This document shows positions 1 to 9,082 of a stretch of 64,000 bases of DNA, in pieces (position 1 is the stretch's first letter; each line of letters starts with the position of its first letter). Source of the stretch: Acetivibrio sp964564015 (GTDB taxonomy: Bacteria > Bacillota > Clostridia > Acetivibrionales > Acetivibrionaceae). Made by a program: the position numbers and the translations under genes. The stretch covers positions 52,678 through 116,677 of the forward strand of contig CAZLZR010000006.1 in the NCBI GenBank assembly GCA_964564015.1, read 5' to 3'. Under the pieces are notes generated by a model. It was not told the origin of the DNA. It saw only the letters and a program-made list of their open reading frames with translations, and ran no database searches.

Positions 1-46
1 GGAAAGACCGACAATTTTTATGATTAATTACGTTGTCATCCAAGCA

Positions 47-1939
47 ATCGGGTAGGAGGCTAACCATTAATTGATTAGCCGACCTCCCACACCGCACGTA
101 CATACCGTTCGGTATACGGCGGTTCTTTAGTTTTCACAGATTTTAAGATAGTAGTCAGACATGGAGATATACCCTAGTCTGACTATTATTTTGTTTGTTA
201 GTGCACTGTTTAGCATCACTGCTGCTCTCCAACAGCCCTTGCGACAGTTTGCCATTTCGTGTACCTTCCATTCGGGCAGTTTTAACGCTTTTAGCATACG
301 ATATCTTGTTTTGACCTTCTTCCATTGTTTCCAATAGATAGCCCTAATTCTTCTTCGTAGCCATTCGTCTGTTTCTACCATCAATTTCTTCATCTCCGCT
401 TTATTAAAGTAGTTAATCCACCCTCTAGCAAACTCTTTAAGTTTTTGTATTCGGTAATCATTACCCCAACCATTATTCCTGTTGGTTAGCAGACGAAGTT
501 TGTCTTTCATTTTCTTTACCGACTTTGGATGTACTCTAAGCCTGCATTTACCTTTGTATCTGTAAAATGCATACCCTAGATACTTTATTTTGCTGACGTG
601 CGAAACTGTTGTCTTCGCTCGGTTTACTTTCAGAAATAGTTTCCCTTCAATGTATGGCACTATGTTCTTCAATGTTTTTTCTGCACTTTTCCTACTCTTA
701 CAGAATATAATTGCATCATCCGCAAATCTCACAAATCTGTGACCTCTGCGTTCTAGTTCCCTATCCAGTTCGTTCAGCATTATATTCCCCAAAAGTGGAC
801 TCAGTGGTCCGCCTTGTGGAACTCCCTCTTCTGTTCTCTCAAAGAATCCTTTCCCAGCTATACCTGCATTTAGATATTTGTGTATTAGCGATATTACTTT
901 GCCATCTTTAATTGATCTTGATAGTATTTCTATCAGCTTACTGTGGTTCACCGTGTCAAAGAATTTTTCTAAGTCCATACTTACCACATACACATATCCC
1001 TCTTCAACATATTCCTTACATCTTTTCAATGCATCGTGCTGGCTTCTCTTTGGTCTAAACCCGACGCTGCTCTCCGAAAACTGACATTCATATATCAGTG
1101 TCAATTCCTGTGCAATCGCTTGTTGAATAACACGGTCTACCACCGTCGGTATTCCTAGTTTCCTAACCTTGCCTTTTTCCTCTTTTGGTATTTCTACCCT
1201 TCGAACTGGGTTTGGTTTGTATTTCCCCACCCTTATCTTCTGGATAAGTTCATCTTGGTTTTCTCTTAGGAAGGGTAAAAGTTCATCTACCTGCATACCA
1301 TCAATTCCACCTGTTCCTTTATTTGATTTTACTTTCTTATACGCTTTATTTAGGTTATCTCTTCGTAAAATCAATTCCAGTAGATTGTTCGTCCAAAAAT
1401 CTGTAATGATGTCGTTGTTTTCAGCAATCCTCTGATAGGCGAACACTCCTGCATTCTCTTTCTGTTCCGCAGATACCATTTGCAGATAGTCTTCTATATG
1501 AAGTTGTCTGTTCTTAAATCTATCATCGGTTACTTTCATTTACTCACATCTCCTAAAGTTCAGTCCTTCCCACCCAGTCTTAAGCCCTTGTGGTACTATG
1601 ACTTCTGCTGACTTCTCATGATAAATCTTTTTCAACCATAGCCGCAAATATTCTATTGCACTAGCTATGTTCATGAGATATCCCCGGGTACTCACACGCT
1701 CTTTCCCTCTTATACTTATTCCATAACTACTAACTACATTTCTGTACAGTTATTGGATTTTGATTTGTTTGGCAACCTAGTCCATGCAGTTAGCCTCAGA
1801 TGTAACAAGCCAGAGTTTTGCCTAATCCTTTCTTCAGATTCCAGTTCACACTGGACACCCTTGGCTTCGGCTGTATCCTTCCCACTGTCGGGCGGATTGG
1901 GGACTTTCACCCGTTAGAACGTGTGCCCACCGGGCACAC
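47..1939 (-). mobile_element. Group II intron, copy A (probable class C)
   Basis: A 1893-bp unit on the minus strand. Its 5' end (position 1939) starts GTGTGCCCGG, the group II GUGYG start, and folds at once into a hairpin (GTGTGCCC/GGGCACAC). Its 3' end (position 47) holds a domain V-like hairpin (about 75-125) and a domain VI-like stem (about 50-88) and ends in GAT. It encodes one reverse transcriptase/maturase. Bases 1-46 on the far side are the 3' flank, with no recognisable gene. Copy A abuts copy B with no base between them. Class C is inferred from the maturase lacking an endonuclease domain and from the insertion site of copy B behind a terminator. Confidence 0.88.
127..1539 (-). CDS. 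ltrA: Group II intron reverse transcriptase/maturase, copy A
   Basis: A 470-aa intron-encoded protein that helps its own intron splice and copies it into DNA during retrohoming. The reverse transcriptase domain spans about residues 60-330: QAIAQEL, SVGFRPKRS, VSMDLEKFFD, VPQGGPLSPLL and the catalytic FADD (an F variant of YADD). The maturase/thumb region follows (about 345-470), with FARGWINYF, RRRIRAIYWKQWKK and a C-terminal CRKGCWR segment. No HNH endonuclease domain is present, so mobility would rely on nicked or replicating DNA, as in class C and other EN-minus introns. It appears identical in protein sequence to the copy at 2020-3432. Confidence 0.93.
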   Translation of the reverse strand: MKVTDDRFKNRQLHIEDYLQMVSAEQKENAGVFAYQRIAENNDIITDFWTNNLLELILRRDNLNKAYKKVKSNKGTGGIDGMQVDELLPFLRENQDELIQKIRVGKYKPNPVRRVEIPKEEKGKVRKLGIPTVVDRVIQQAIAQELTLIYECQFSESSVGFRPKRSQHDALKRCKEYVEEGYVYVVSMDLEKFFDTVNHSKLIEILSRSIKDGKVISLIHKYLNAGIAGKGFFERTEEGVPQGGPLSPLLGNIMLNELDRELERRGHRFVRFADDAIIFCKSRKSAEKTLKNIVPYIEGKLFLKVNRAKTTVSHVSKIKYLGYAFYRYKGKCRLRVHPKSVKKMKDKLRLLTNRNNGWGNDYRIQKLKEFARGWINYFNKAEMKKLMVETDEWLRRRIRAIYWKQWKKVKTRYRMLKALKLPEWKVHEMANCRKGCWRAAVMLNSALTNKIIVRLGYISMSDYYLKICEN

Positions 1940-3832
1940 ATCGGGTAGGAGGCTAACCATTAATTGATTAGCCGACCTCCCACACCGCACGTACATACCG
2001 TTCGGTATACGGCGGTTCTTTAGTTTTCACAGATTTTAAGATAGTAGTCAGACATGGAGATATACCCTAGTCTGACTATTATTTTGTTTGTTAGTGCACT
2101 GTTTAGCATCACTGCTGCTCTCCAACAGCCCTTGCGACAGTTTGCCATTTCGTGTACCTTCCATTCGGGCAGTTTTAACGCTTTTAGCATACGATATCTT
2201 GTTTTGACCTTCTTCCATTGTTTCCAATAGATAGCCCTAATTCTTCTTCGTAGCCATTCGTCTGTTTCTACCATCAATTTCTTCATCTCCGCTTTATTAA
2301 AGTAGTTAATCCACCCTCTAGCAAACTCTTTAAGTTTTTGTATTCGGTAATCATTACCCCAACCATTATTCCTGTTGGTTAGCAGACGAAGTTTGTCTTT
2401 CATTTTCTTTACCGACTTTGGATGTACTCTAAGCCTGCATTTACCTTTGTATCTGTAAAATGCATACCCTAGATACTTTATTTTGCTGACGTGCGAAACT
2501 GTTGTCTTCGCTCGGTTTACTTTCAGAAATAGTTTCCCTTCAATGTATGGCACTATGTTCTTCAATGTTTTTTCTGCACTTTTCCTACTCTTACAGAATA
2601 TAATTGCATCATCCGCAAATCTCACAAATCTGTGACCTCTGCGTTCTAGTTCCCTATCCAGTTCGTTCAGCATTATATTCCCCAAAAGTGGACTCAGTGG
2701 TCCGCCTTGTGGAACTCCCTCTTCTGTTCTCTCAAAGAATCCTTTCCCAGCTATACCTGCATTTAGATATTTGTGTATTAGCGATATTACTTTGCCATCT
2801 TTAATTGATCTTGATAGTATTTCTATCAGCTTACTGTGGTTCACCGTGTCAAAGAATTTTTCTAAGTCCATACTTACCACATACACATATCCCTCTTCAA
2901 CATATTCCTTACATCTTTTCAATGCATCGTGCTGGCTTCTCTTTGGTCTAAACCCGACGCTGCTCTCCGAAAACTGACATTCATATATCAGTGTCAATTC
3001 CTGTGCAATCGCTTGTTGAATAACACGGTCTACCACCGTCGGTATTCCTAGTTTCCTAACCTTGCCTTTTTCCTCTTTTGGTATTTCTACCCTTCGAACT
3101 GGGTTTGGTTTGTATTTCCCCACCCTTATCTTCTGGATAAGTTCATCTTGGTTTTCTCTTAGGAAGGGTAAAAGTTCATCTACCTGCATACCATCAATTC
3201 CACCTGTTCCTTTATTTGATTTTACTTTCTTATACGCTTTATTTAGGTTATCTCTTCGTAAAATCAATTCCAGTAGATTGTTCGTCCAAAAATCTGTAAT
3301 GATGTCGTTGTTTTCAGCAATCCTCTGATAGGCGAACACTCCTGCATTCTCTTTCTGTTCCGCAGATACCATTTGCAGATAGTCTTCTATATGAAGTTGT
3401 CTGTTCTTAAATCTATCATCGGTTACTTTCATTTACTCACATCTCCTAAAGTTCAGTCCTTCCCACCCAGTCTTAAGCCCTTGTGGTACTATGACTTCTG
3501 CTGACTTCTCATGATAAATCTTTTTCAACCATAGCCGCAAATATTCTATTGCACTAGCTATGTTCATGAGATATCCCCGGGTACTCACACGCTCTTTCCC
3601 TCTTATACTTATTCCATAACTACTAACTACATTTCTGTACAGTTATTGGATTTTGATTTGTTTGGCAACCTAGTCCATGCAGTTAGCCTCAGATGTAACA
3701 AGCCAGAGTTTTGCCTAATCCTTTCTTCAGATTCCAGTTCACACTGGACACCCTTGGCTTCGGCTGTATCCTTCCCACTGTCGGGCGGATTGGGGACTTT
3801 CACCCGTTAGAACGTGTGCCCACCGGGCACAC
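1940..3832 (-). mobile_element. Group II intron, copy B (probable class C), inserted behind the pdxT terminator
   Basis: A second 1893-bp intron, by eye identical to copy A. Its 5' end is at 3832, where GTGTGCCCGG follows directly on a T-rich 5' exon ending TTTTG, 8 nt past the pdxT terminator hairpin. Class C introns are known to insert just downstream of intrinsic terminators. Its 3' end (1940) runs straight into the 5' end of copy A, giving a perfect head-to-tail tandem. Confidence 0.88.
2020..3432 (-). CDS. ltrA: Group II intron reverse transcriptase/maturase, copy B
   Basis: Second 470-aa reverse transcriptase/maturase, the same residue for residue as the one at 127-1539: the same RT motifs including FADD, the same maturase region, no endonuclease domain. 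The ATG is preceded by AGGAGATGAGTAA, a good ribosome binding site, so translation inside the intron RNA is likely. Full identity of two adjacent copies points to recent duplication, or to an assembly effect that read depth over the junction at 1939/1940 would show. Confidence 0.93.
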   Translation of the reverse strand: MKVTDDRFKNRQLHIEDYLQMVSAEQKENAGVFAYQRIAENNDIITDFWTNNLLELILRRDNLNKAYKKVKSNKGTGGIDGMQVDELLPFLRENQDELIQKIRVGKYKPNPVRRVEIPKEEKGKVRKLGIPTVVDRVIQQAIAQELTLIYECQFSESSVGFRPKRSQHDALKRCKEYVEEGYVYVVSMDLEKFFDTVNHSKLIEILSRSIKDGKVISLIHKYLNAGIAGKGFFERTEEGVPQGGPLSPLLGNIMLNELDRELERRGHRFVRFADDAIIFCKSRKSAEKTLKNIVPYIEGKLFLKVNRAKTTVSHVSKIKYLGYAFYRYKGKCRLRVHPKSVKKMKDKLRLLTNRNNGWGNDYRIQKLKEFARGWINYFNKAEMKKLMVETDEWLRRRIRAIYWKQWKKVKTRYRMLKALKLPEWKVHEMANCRKGCWRAAVMLNSALTNKIIVRLGYISMSDYYLKICEN

Positions 3833-3840
3833 CAAAACAC

Positions 3841-3866
3841 AAAGCACCGACTACAATCGGTGCTTT
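3841..3866 (-). terminator. Intrinsic terminator of pdxST
   Basis: Hairpin AAAGCACCGA / TCGGTGCTTT with a 6-nt loop, followed on the minus strand by GTGTTTTG. It lies 13 bp beyond the pdxT stop codon. The group II intron begins 8 nt downstream. Confidence 0.85.
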
Positions 3867-3878
3867 GTTTGAATCCGG

Positions 3879-4451
3879 TCACATCTTCTGACTGCACATA
3901 TCAACAAATAGCTTATGTATACTTTTGTCCTCACATAATTCGGGATGAAATGCAAGGCCAATCTGCTTCTTATACTTCACTGCCACAATATTTCCATCTA
4001 CTTCTGACAATATGTCAACTCCATCAGATACGGATTCAATATAAGGAGCCCGGATAAATTTCATAGGAACCCTGCCCAATCCCTTCAACTCTTCTTCAGC
4101 ATAAAAACTGCCTAATTGCCTTCCGTATGCGTTTCTTTTTACTTTTACAGGCAAGGTCCGGAAGTGGGCTTTCTCATCATTACTTACTTTATCCGCCAAA
4201 AGAATCAGTCCTGCACATGTGGCTAACACAGGCATCCCATTATCAATCCGTTTCTTAAGACCTTCAAACATATTCAAATCCTTAAGTAACTTTCCCTGAA
4301 CCGTACTTTCGCCCCCGGGAAGAATCAATCCGTAAAAATCAGCATCCAAATCCGATTTCTTTCGAAGTTCCACACATTCCACTCCCATGGTATTGAGCAT
4401 TTTTTCGTGTTCAATGAAGGCTCCCTGAACTGCCAATACTCCCACTTTCAT
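3879..4451 (-). CDS. pdxT: Pyridoxal 5'-phosphate synthase glutaminase subunit
   Basis: A 190-aa class I glutamine amidotransferase. It hydrolyses glutamine and channels ammonia to PdxS for PLP synthesis by the DXP-independent route. Visible landmarks: the oxyanion motif PGGEST (residues 45-50), nucleophile Cys79 in ATCAG, and His169/Glu171 in FHPEL completing the triad. The length is normal for the family. It starts 2 bp after the pdxS stop, so the two are translationally coupled. An intrinsic terminator and then the tandem introns follow. The introns sit past the terminator, so pdxT expression should be unaffected. Confidence 0.96.
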   Translation of the reverse strand: MKVGVLAVQGAFIEHEKMLNTMGVECVELRKKSDLDADFYGLILPGGESTVQGKLLKDLNMFEGLKKRIDNGMPVLATCAGLILLADKVSNDEKAHFRTLPVKVKRNAYGRQLGSFYAEEELKGLGRVPMKFIRAPYIESVSDGVDILSEVDGNIVAVKYKKQIGLAFHPELCEDKSIHKLFVDMCSQKM

Positions 4452-4453
4452 TT

Positions 4454-5329
4454 CTATTTGCCCCTTTCAGCCATAAGAAGCTCTATCTCCTGCTCATTGA
4501 TACCCACCATAGCTTCACCCAGATTCTCAGAAAGTTCTGCCAGCATCTTGTAATCATTGAAATTTGTAACTGCCTTTACTATTGCATTGGCTCTCTTTGC
4601 AGGGTCTCCAGACTTAAATATACCTGATCCCACAAAGACTCCCTCTGCCCCAAGCTGCATCATCAATGCTGCATCTGCCGGTGTTGCAACCCCTCCTGCT
4701 GCGAAGTTTACAACCGGAAGTCTTCCCTTTTCATGGACATATAACACTAGTTCATAAGGTACCTGTAATTCTTTTGCCTCATTAAAGAGCTCATCTTCAC
4801 GCATAGAAGTGATCCTGGCAATCTGTCGGTTCATCATTCTCATATGCCTTACTGCCTGAACTATGTCTCCTGTCCCCGGCTCACCCTTTGTTCTTATCAT
4901 GGAAGCTCCTTCATTGATACGTCTTAATGCCTCTCCCAAATCCTTGGCTCCGCAAACAAAAGGCACTCTGAACTTTGTTTTATCAATATGATATACGTCA
5001 TCTGCGGGTGAAAGCACCTCGCTTTCATCTATGTAATCTATCTCTATGGCTTCTAAAATCTGAGCCTCCGCAAAATGACCTATACGACATTTTGCCATAA
5101 CCGGAATCGATACCGCCTGCTGAATTCCCTTAATCATCTTGGGATCACTCATTCTTGACACTCCGCCCGCAGCCCTGATATCCGCCGGAATTCTTTCAAG
5201 TGCCATTACAGCACATGCCCCTGCCTGTTCAGCTATCACAGCCTGCTCCGGTGTGGTAACATCCATAATTACTCCGCCTTTTAGCATTTGAGCAAGTTCT
5301 TTATTTAATTCGTAACGTTTTTGTTCCAT
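4454..5329 (-). CDS. pdxS: Pyridoxal 5'-phosphate synthase lyase subunit
   Basis: A 291-aa (beta/alpha)8 synthase that builds PLP from ribose 5-phosphate, glyceraldehyde 3-phosphate and ammonia supplied by PdxT. Recognisable family segments include KGGVIMDVT, CAVMALERIPADIR, MAKCRIGHFAEA, IDESEVLSPAD and GAKDLGEALRR, with the Schiff-base lysines inside VMAKCRIGH and VCGAKDLG. The reading frame is open 57 bp further upstream, but the ATG at 5329 fits family length and has AAAGGGAGATAGA in front of it, so I chose it. It forms a two-gene operon with pdxT and is divergent from the PdxR-type regulator at 5444. Confidence 0.96.
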   Translation of the reverse strand: MEQKRYELNKELAQMLKGGVIMDVTTPEQAVIAEQAGACAVMALERIPADIRAAGGVSRMSDPKMIKGIQQAVSIPVMAKCRIGHFAEAQILEAIEIDYIDESEVLSPADDVYHIDKTKFRVPFVCGAKDLGEALRRINEGASMIRTKGEPGTGDIVQAVRHMRMMNRQIARITSMREDELFNEAKELQVPYELVLYVHEKGRLPVVNFAAGGVATPADAALMMQLGAEGVFVGSGIFKSGDPAKRANAIVKAVTNFNDYKMLAELSENLGEAMVGINEQEIELLMAERGK

Positions 5330-5365
5330 TTCTATCTCCCTTTCTTTACAAAACTGATTAATAAT

Positions 5366-5423
5366 ATTATAATCATATGTGACCATATTAAAATAACCAT
5401 TTCAAATATATTCAGTATGGTCA
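5366..5423. promoter_or_regulatory. Divergent pdxS/pdxR promoter region with inverted repeat
   Basis: A minus-strand -10 box TATAAT (5366-5371) serves pdxS but has no good -35, as expected for an activated promoter. A perfect inverted repeat TGACCATA (5380-5387) / TATGGTCA (5416-5423) lies between the divergent genes, with a further AACCAT at 5395-5400. Repeats of this kind are the known binding pattern of MocR/PdxR regulators. That this is the PdxR site is an inference from position. Confidence 0.6.
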
Positions 5424-5443
5424 GATAAGCGAGGTATTGGGAA

Positions 5444-6841
5444 ATGTTGACTTATTCCTTTGCGGCTTTAGGGTCAGATAGTCTTTACCAGCATTTATAC
5501 AAATGCATAAAAAATGATATATTGCAGGGCACTTTGGCACCCGGAGTCAAATTACCTTCAAAGCGCAATTTTGCAAAAAATCTGAACATAAGCACAATTA
5601 CAATTGAAAACGCTTACGCTCAGCTTATGGCAGAAGGCTATATTTATTCAATCCCTAAAAAAGGATATTTTGTGTCGGACATAACCAACTCAGCTTTACC
5701 AAAAACCGAGTTAAAGTCAGAAAATATTATAGCTGCCGCCAATCGCTCGGGGTATTTTGCCGATTTCCTCAGCAACAAAACCAATTATGCAAATTTTCCT
5801 TTTTCCATCTGGGCTAAAATAATGAGAGAGATCATCTCTGAAGAGAGTGAGGCTCTTATGACAAATCCACCCTCCGGAGGCATAATTGAATTAAGGCAGG
5901 CAATATCTGATTATTTGTATCAGTTCCGTGGAATGAATGTCTCTCCGAATCAGATAATAATAGGTGCCGGAACAGAATACCTGTACGGTTTGCTTATCCA
6001 GTTATTAGGGCACAATAGAGAATTTGCCGTTGAAAATCCAGGATACCGGAAGATTGCCCAGATCTATGGAAGTAACGGCATAAAATGTCATTTCATCCCC
6101 CTTGATAAAGATGGAATCAGCATATCCCACCTTGAAGAAAGCGGAGCAGACATTGTACATATCTCACCCTCCCACCATTATCCGACAGGCATCATAACTC
6201 CCATCAGCAGGCGCTATGAGCTGTTAGGCTGGGCATCAAAGTCGGAATCCCGCTATATTATAGAGGACGACTACGATTGTGAATTCCGCTTGCTTGGAAA
6301 GCCTATTCCAGCCCTTCAAAGTATTGATGTTATGGAAAAAGTCATATATATGAATACCTTTACCAAAAGCCTTGCATCAACTATAAGGATAAGTTATATG
6401 ATATTGCCGGGGCATTTAATAGATAAGTTTTATTCAAAACTTGGCTTTTACTCTTGCACAGTATCAAACTTTGAGCAATATACACTTGCGGAATTCATCA
6501 GGAAGGGATATTTTGAAAAGCACATCAATCGTATGCGAAACTATTATCGTAACCAACGGGATCTCATATTGGAGAGCATAAAAAACAGCCCTTTATCCTC
6601 TTGGGTTACAATTAAGGAAGAAGATTCGGGGCTTCATTTTTTGCTTTATGTTAATACAAAATTATCCGACGAGACAATAATTCACAAAGCCGAACAGGAG
6701 AGTATTCGAATTTCCTGTCTGTCGCAATATTATCACAACAATACTCCCGGTGTAGAACACGTGCTGGTAATAAACTACTCCGGAATAGAGCCCCACAAGA
6801 TAAAAGAAGCAATCCACCGGCTTGGGAGATGTATTTTCTGA
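5444..6841 (+). CDS. pdxR: MocR-family transcriptional regulator, PdxR-like
   Basis: A 465-aa protein with a GntR-type winged helix (about residues 10-78; LPSKRNFAKNL and STITIENAYAQL) fused to an aminotransferase class I fold (about 110-460). The PLP-binding lysine is in NTFTKSLA, and EDDYDCEFR is another fold-type I landmark. MocR proteins of the PdxR subgroup sense PLP through this domain and activate pdxST when B6 is low. The divergent position next to pdxS, 114 bp apart with an inverted repeat between, strongly favours that role over GabR-like or TauR-like functions. Confidence 0.9.
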   Translation: MLTYSFAALGSDSLYQHLYKCIKNDILQGTLAPGVKLPSKRNFAKNLNISTITIENAYAQLMAEGYIYSIPKKGYFVSDITNSALPKTELKSENIIAAANRSGYFADFLSNKTNYANFPFSIWAKIMREIISEESEALMTNPPSGGIIELRQAISDYLYQFRGMNVSPNQIIIGAGTEYLYGLLIQLLGHNREFAVENPGYRKIAQIYGSNGIKCHFIPLDKDGISISHLEESGADIVHISPSHHYPTGIITPISRRYELLGWASKSESRYIIEDDYDCEFRLLGKPIPALQSIDVMEKVIYMNTFTKSLASTIRISYMILPGHLIDKFYSKLGFYSCTVSNFEQYTLAEFIRKGYFEKHINRMRNYYRNQRDLILESIKNSPLSSWVTIKEEDSGLHFLLYVNTKLSDETIIHKAEQESIRISCLSQYYHNNTPGVEHVLVINYSGIEPHKIKEAIHRLGRCIF

Positions 6842-6915
6842 TATAAGCAAGTGTCTAAGTGGCAATGGCCTCCATTACATAGGGTGCATATATTAATGTA
6901 CATATCCTCTCAATT

Positions 6916-7725
6916 TTACTTTATCAAGCCTTCATTCATGCTACCGGTTCTGTAACCTTTCAAATCAAGGGAAACATGTATAAATCCTAATTCTTTGAGT
7001 CTTAAATATATTGCATTTCTGGTTTCCTTATCAATAAATTTATCAAAGTCCAGATCATCTACTTCAATTCTTGCCAAACTGCCATGATGTCTTACACGTA
7101 CCTGCTTAAATCCCATATCTATCAAAAACTGTTCCGCCTTATCCACCATCTGAATCTTTTGTGCTGTTATCTTCTCACCATAGGGAAATCTTGACGATAA
7201 ACAGGCAAAAGAAGGTTTGTCCCATGTTTTAAGTCCCATTTCTTTTGAGTGCTGCCTTATCTCAGCCTTAGTCAGCCCCGCATCCCTCAATGGGCTTACT
7301 ATTCCGAGCTCGGATATTGCCTTCATTCCCGGTCTGTAATCTCCAAGATCATCATAGTTCGAGCCCTCAGCAACAAACTTAAACCCTTCAGAATCTGCAA
7401 GCTGTTTCATTTTCATAAACAACTCTTTCTTACACAAATAGCATCTATTGAGCGGATTATCTGAAAAGCCTTCTATTTCAAGCTCTTCTGACTGTATTAC
7501 CCTATGTGGAATTCCATATTCAGCAGCAAAATTTACTGCTTCCTTGAATTCTCTTTCAGGAAATGTAGCAGATGACGCTGTAACAGCAAGCACCCTATCT
7601 CCTAACACTTCATGTGCCATTTTCAGAAGGAATGTTGAATCCACTCCTCCTGAAAATGCAATTACAACGCTCTGCATTGCAATTAATTCCTCTCTTAATG
7701 CCCCCAACTTTGATGCAGCACACAT
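6916..7725 (-). CDS. larE: LarE-like ATP-dependent sulfur transferase (PP-loop)
   Basis: A 269-aa PP-loop enzyme. SGGVDS at 25-30 binds ATP. LarE adenylates and thiolates the nicotinic acid-derived precursor of the nickel pincer cofactor. Three cysteines stand out: Cys95 and Cys98 (NRCYLCKK) and Cys175 (SFACLSSRF). Cys175 matches the sacrificial cysteine of the Lactobacillus enzyme; a three-Cys set is known in LarE proteins that hold a [4Fe-4S] cluster and take sulfide instead. The start overlaps the metY end region: GGAGGG lies 8 bp before the ATG inside the metY stop. No larB, larC or lactate racemase gene is in the window, so a role in other sulfur transfer is also possible. Confidence 0.8.
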   Translation of the reverse strand: MCAASKLGALREELIAMQSVVIAFSGGVDSTFLLKMAHEVLGDRVLAVTASSATFPEREFKEAVNFAAEYGIPHRVIQSEELEIEGFSDNPLNRCYLCKKELFMKMKQLADSEGFKFVAEGSNYDDLGDYRPGMKAISELGIVSPLRDAGLTKAEIRQHSKEMGLKTWDKPSFACLSSRFPYGEKITAQKIQMVDKAEQFLIDMGFKQVRVRHHGSLARIEVDDLDFDKFIDKETRNAIYLRLKELGFIHVSLDLKGYRTGSMNEGLIK

Positions 7726-7729
7726 GGTT

Positions 7730-9022
7730 TTAACCCTCCACTGACTTTTTCAGTGCTTGTTCAAGGTCGTAAATAAGGTCATCCGCATCCTCAATTCCAA
7801 TCGAAAGCCTTATTTGATCAGGTGTAACCCCTGCAGCTTTTTGATCTTCCTCAGACAACTGTGCATGAGTTGTTGATGCAGGATGAATAACCAGTGATTT
7901 AGCATCCGCCACATTTGCCAGGAGTGAAAACAGTTCAAGGCTTTCAGTGAATTTCTTTGCGGCATTAATACCACCTTTAATTCCAAATGTAAATATTGAT
8001 CCTGCTCCCTTCGGCAGGTATTTTTGTGCAAGCTCATAATACTTATTGCCTTTTTTACCAGGATAGTTTACCCATGAAACCTGTGGATGGTTGCTTAAAA
8101 ACTCAACTATCTTATTAGTGTTGGAAACATGCTTTTCAACCCTCAGTGAAAGTGTTTCAAGTCCCTGAAGCAAAAGAAATGAGTTGAACGGACTTATTGC
8201 TGCACCGGTATCTCTTAAGAGCTGAACTCTTGCTTTAATAATATATGCAAGAGGCCCTAATGCTTCAGCATACTTCAAACCGTGATAGCTTGGGTCCGGT
8301 TCGGTAAAATACGGAAATCTTCCACTTCCAGCCCAGTCAAATTTCCCTGAATCAACAATAACACCTCCTATTGTCGTACCGTGTCCGCCTATAAACTTAG
8401 TCGCAGAATGCACAACAATATCCGCTCCAAACTCGATAGGCCTTATAAGGTATGGAGTTCCAAAAGTGTTATCAACAATAAGAGGCACACCATTTTCATG
8501 TGCAATATTCGCCACTTTTTCAATATCAACAATATTAATTCCGGGATTTCCTAATGTTTCAACATAAACGGCCTTTGTTTTTTCGTTAATTGCTTTTCTG
8601 AAGTCTTCCGGATCATCAGGATTCACAAACACTGTTTTAATTCCGAGTTTTGGCAAAGTGGCTGAAAATAGGTTATATGTACCCCCATAAAGCGTACTCG
8701 CTGCAACTATTTCATCACCGGCGCCTGCAATATTAAGTATTGCATAGGTTACAGCTGAAGATCCCGAAGCGACTGCCAACGCACCCACACCGCCTTCAAG
8801 AGCCGCTATTCTCTGCTCAAACACATCACTGGTGGGATTCATAATCCTTGTGTAAATATTGCCTGATTCCTTTAATGCAAATAGATTAGCGGCATGCTCG
8901 GCATTATCGAATACATAAGATGTTGTCTGATAGATGGGCACCGCCCTTGATCCGGTAGTTGGGTCAGGTTTCTGTCCCGCATGCACCTGCAAAGTATCAA
9001 ATTTTAGTTTTCTCTCACTCAT
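7730..9022 (-). CDS. metY: O-acetylhomoserine sulfhydrylase (O-acetylhomoserine aminocarboxypropyltransferase)
   Basis: A 430-aa PLP enzyme of the Cys/Met metabolism family. It makes homocysteine from O-acetylhomoserine and sulfide. The PLP lysine is in VVHSATKFIGGHGT (about residue 207); SGSSAVTYAI and VDNTFGTPY are further family signatures. Length and the long C-terminal IRLSIGIEDADDLIYDL segment fit MetY rather than MetB or MetC. The ATG has AGGAGGG 7 bp upstream. It is cotranscribed with the Rrf2 regulator before it (60 bp) and larE after it. MetA upstream carries the residue expected for acetyl-CoA use, so supplier and consumer match. Confidence 0.93.
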   Translation of the reverse strand: MSERKLKFDTLQVHAGQKPDPTTGSRAVPIYQTTSYVFDNAEHAANLFALKESGNIYTRIMNPTSDVFEQRIAALEGGVGALAVASGSSAVTYAILNIAGAGDEIVAASTLYGGTYNLFSATLPKLGIKTVFVNPDDPEDFRKAINEKTKAVYVETLGNPGINIVDIEKVANIAHENGVPLIVDNTFGTPYLIRPIEFGADIVVHSATKFIGGHGTTIGGVIVDSGKFDWAGSGRFPYFTEPDPSYHGLKYAEALGPLAYIIKARVQLLRDTGAAISPFNSFLLLQGLETLSLRVEKHVSNTNKIVEFLSNHPQVSWVNYPGKKGNKYYELAQKYLPKGAGSIFTFGIKGGINAAKKFTESLELFSLLANVADAKSLVIHPASTTHAQLSEEDQKAAGVTPDQIRLSIGIEDADDLIYDLEQALKKSVEG

Positions 9023-9082
9023 AATTTACCCTCCTAGTAAACATAAATTTTCCTATCATTTTAATCATAATTAAAATATATT

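Noticed and set aside
711..1435. Plus-strand open frames inside the intron (and the same in copy B)
   Set aside because: They lie wholly antisense to the reverse transcriptase gene and have no ribosome binding sites or protein-like composition.
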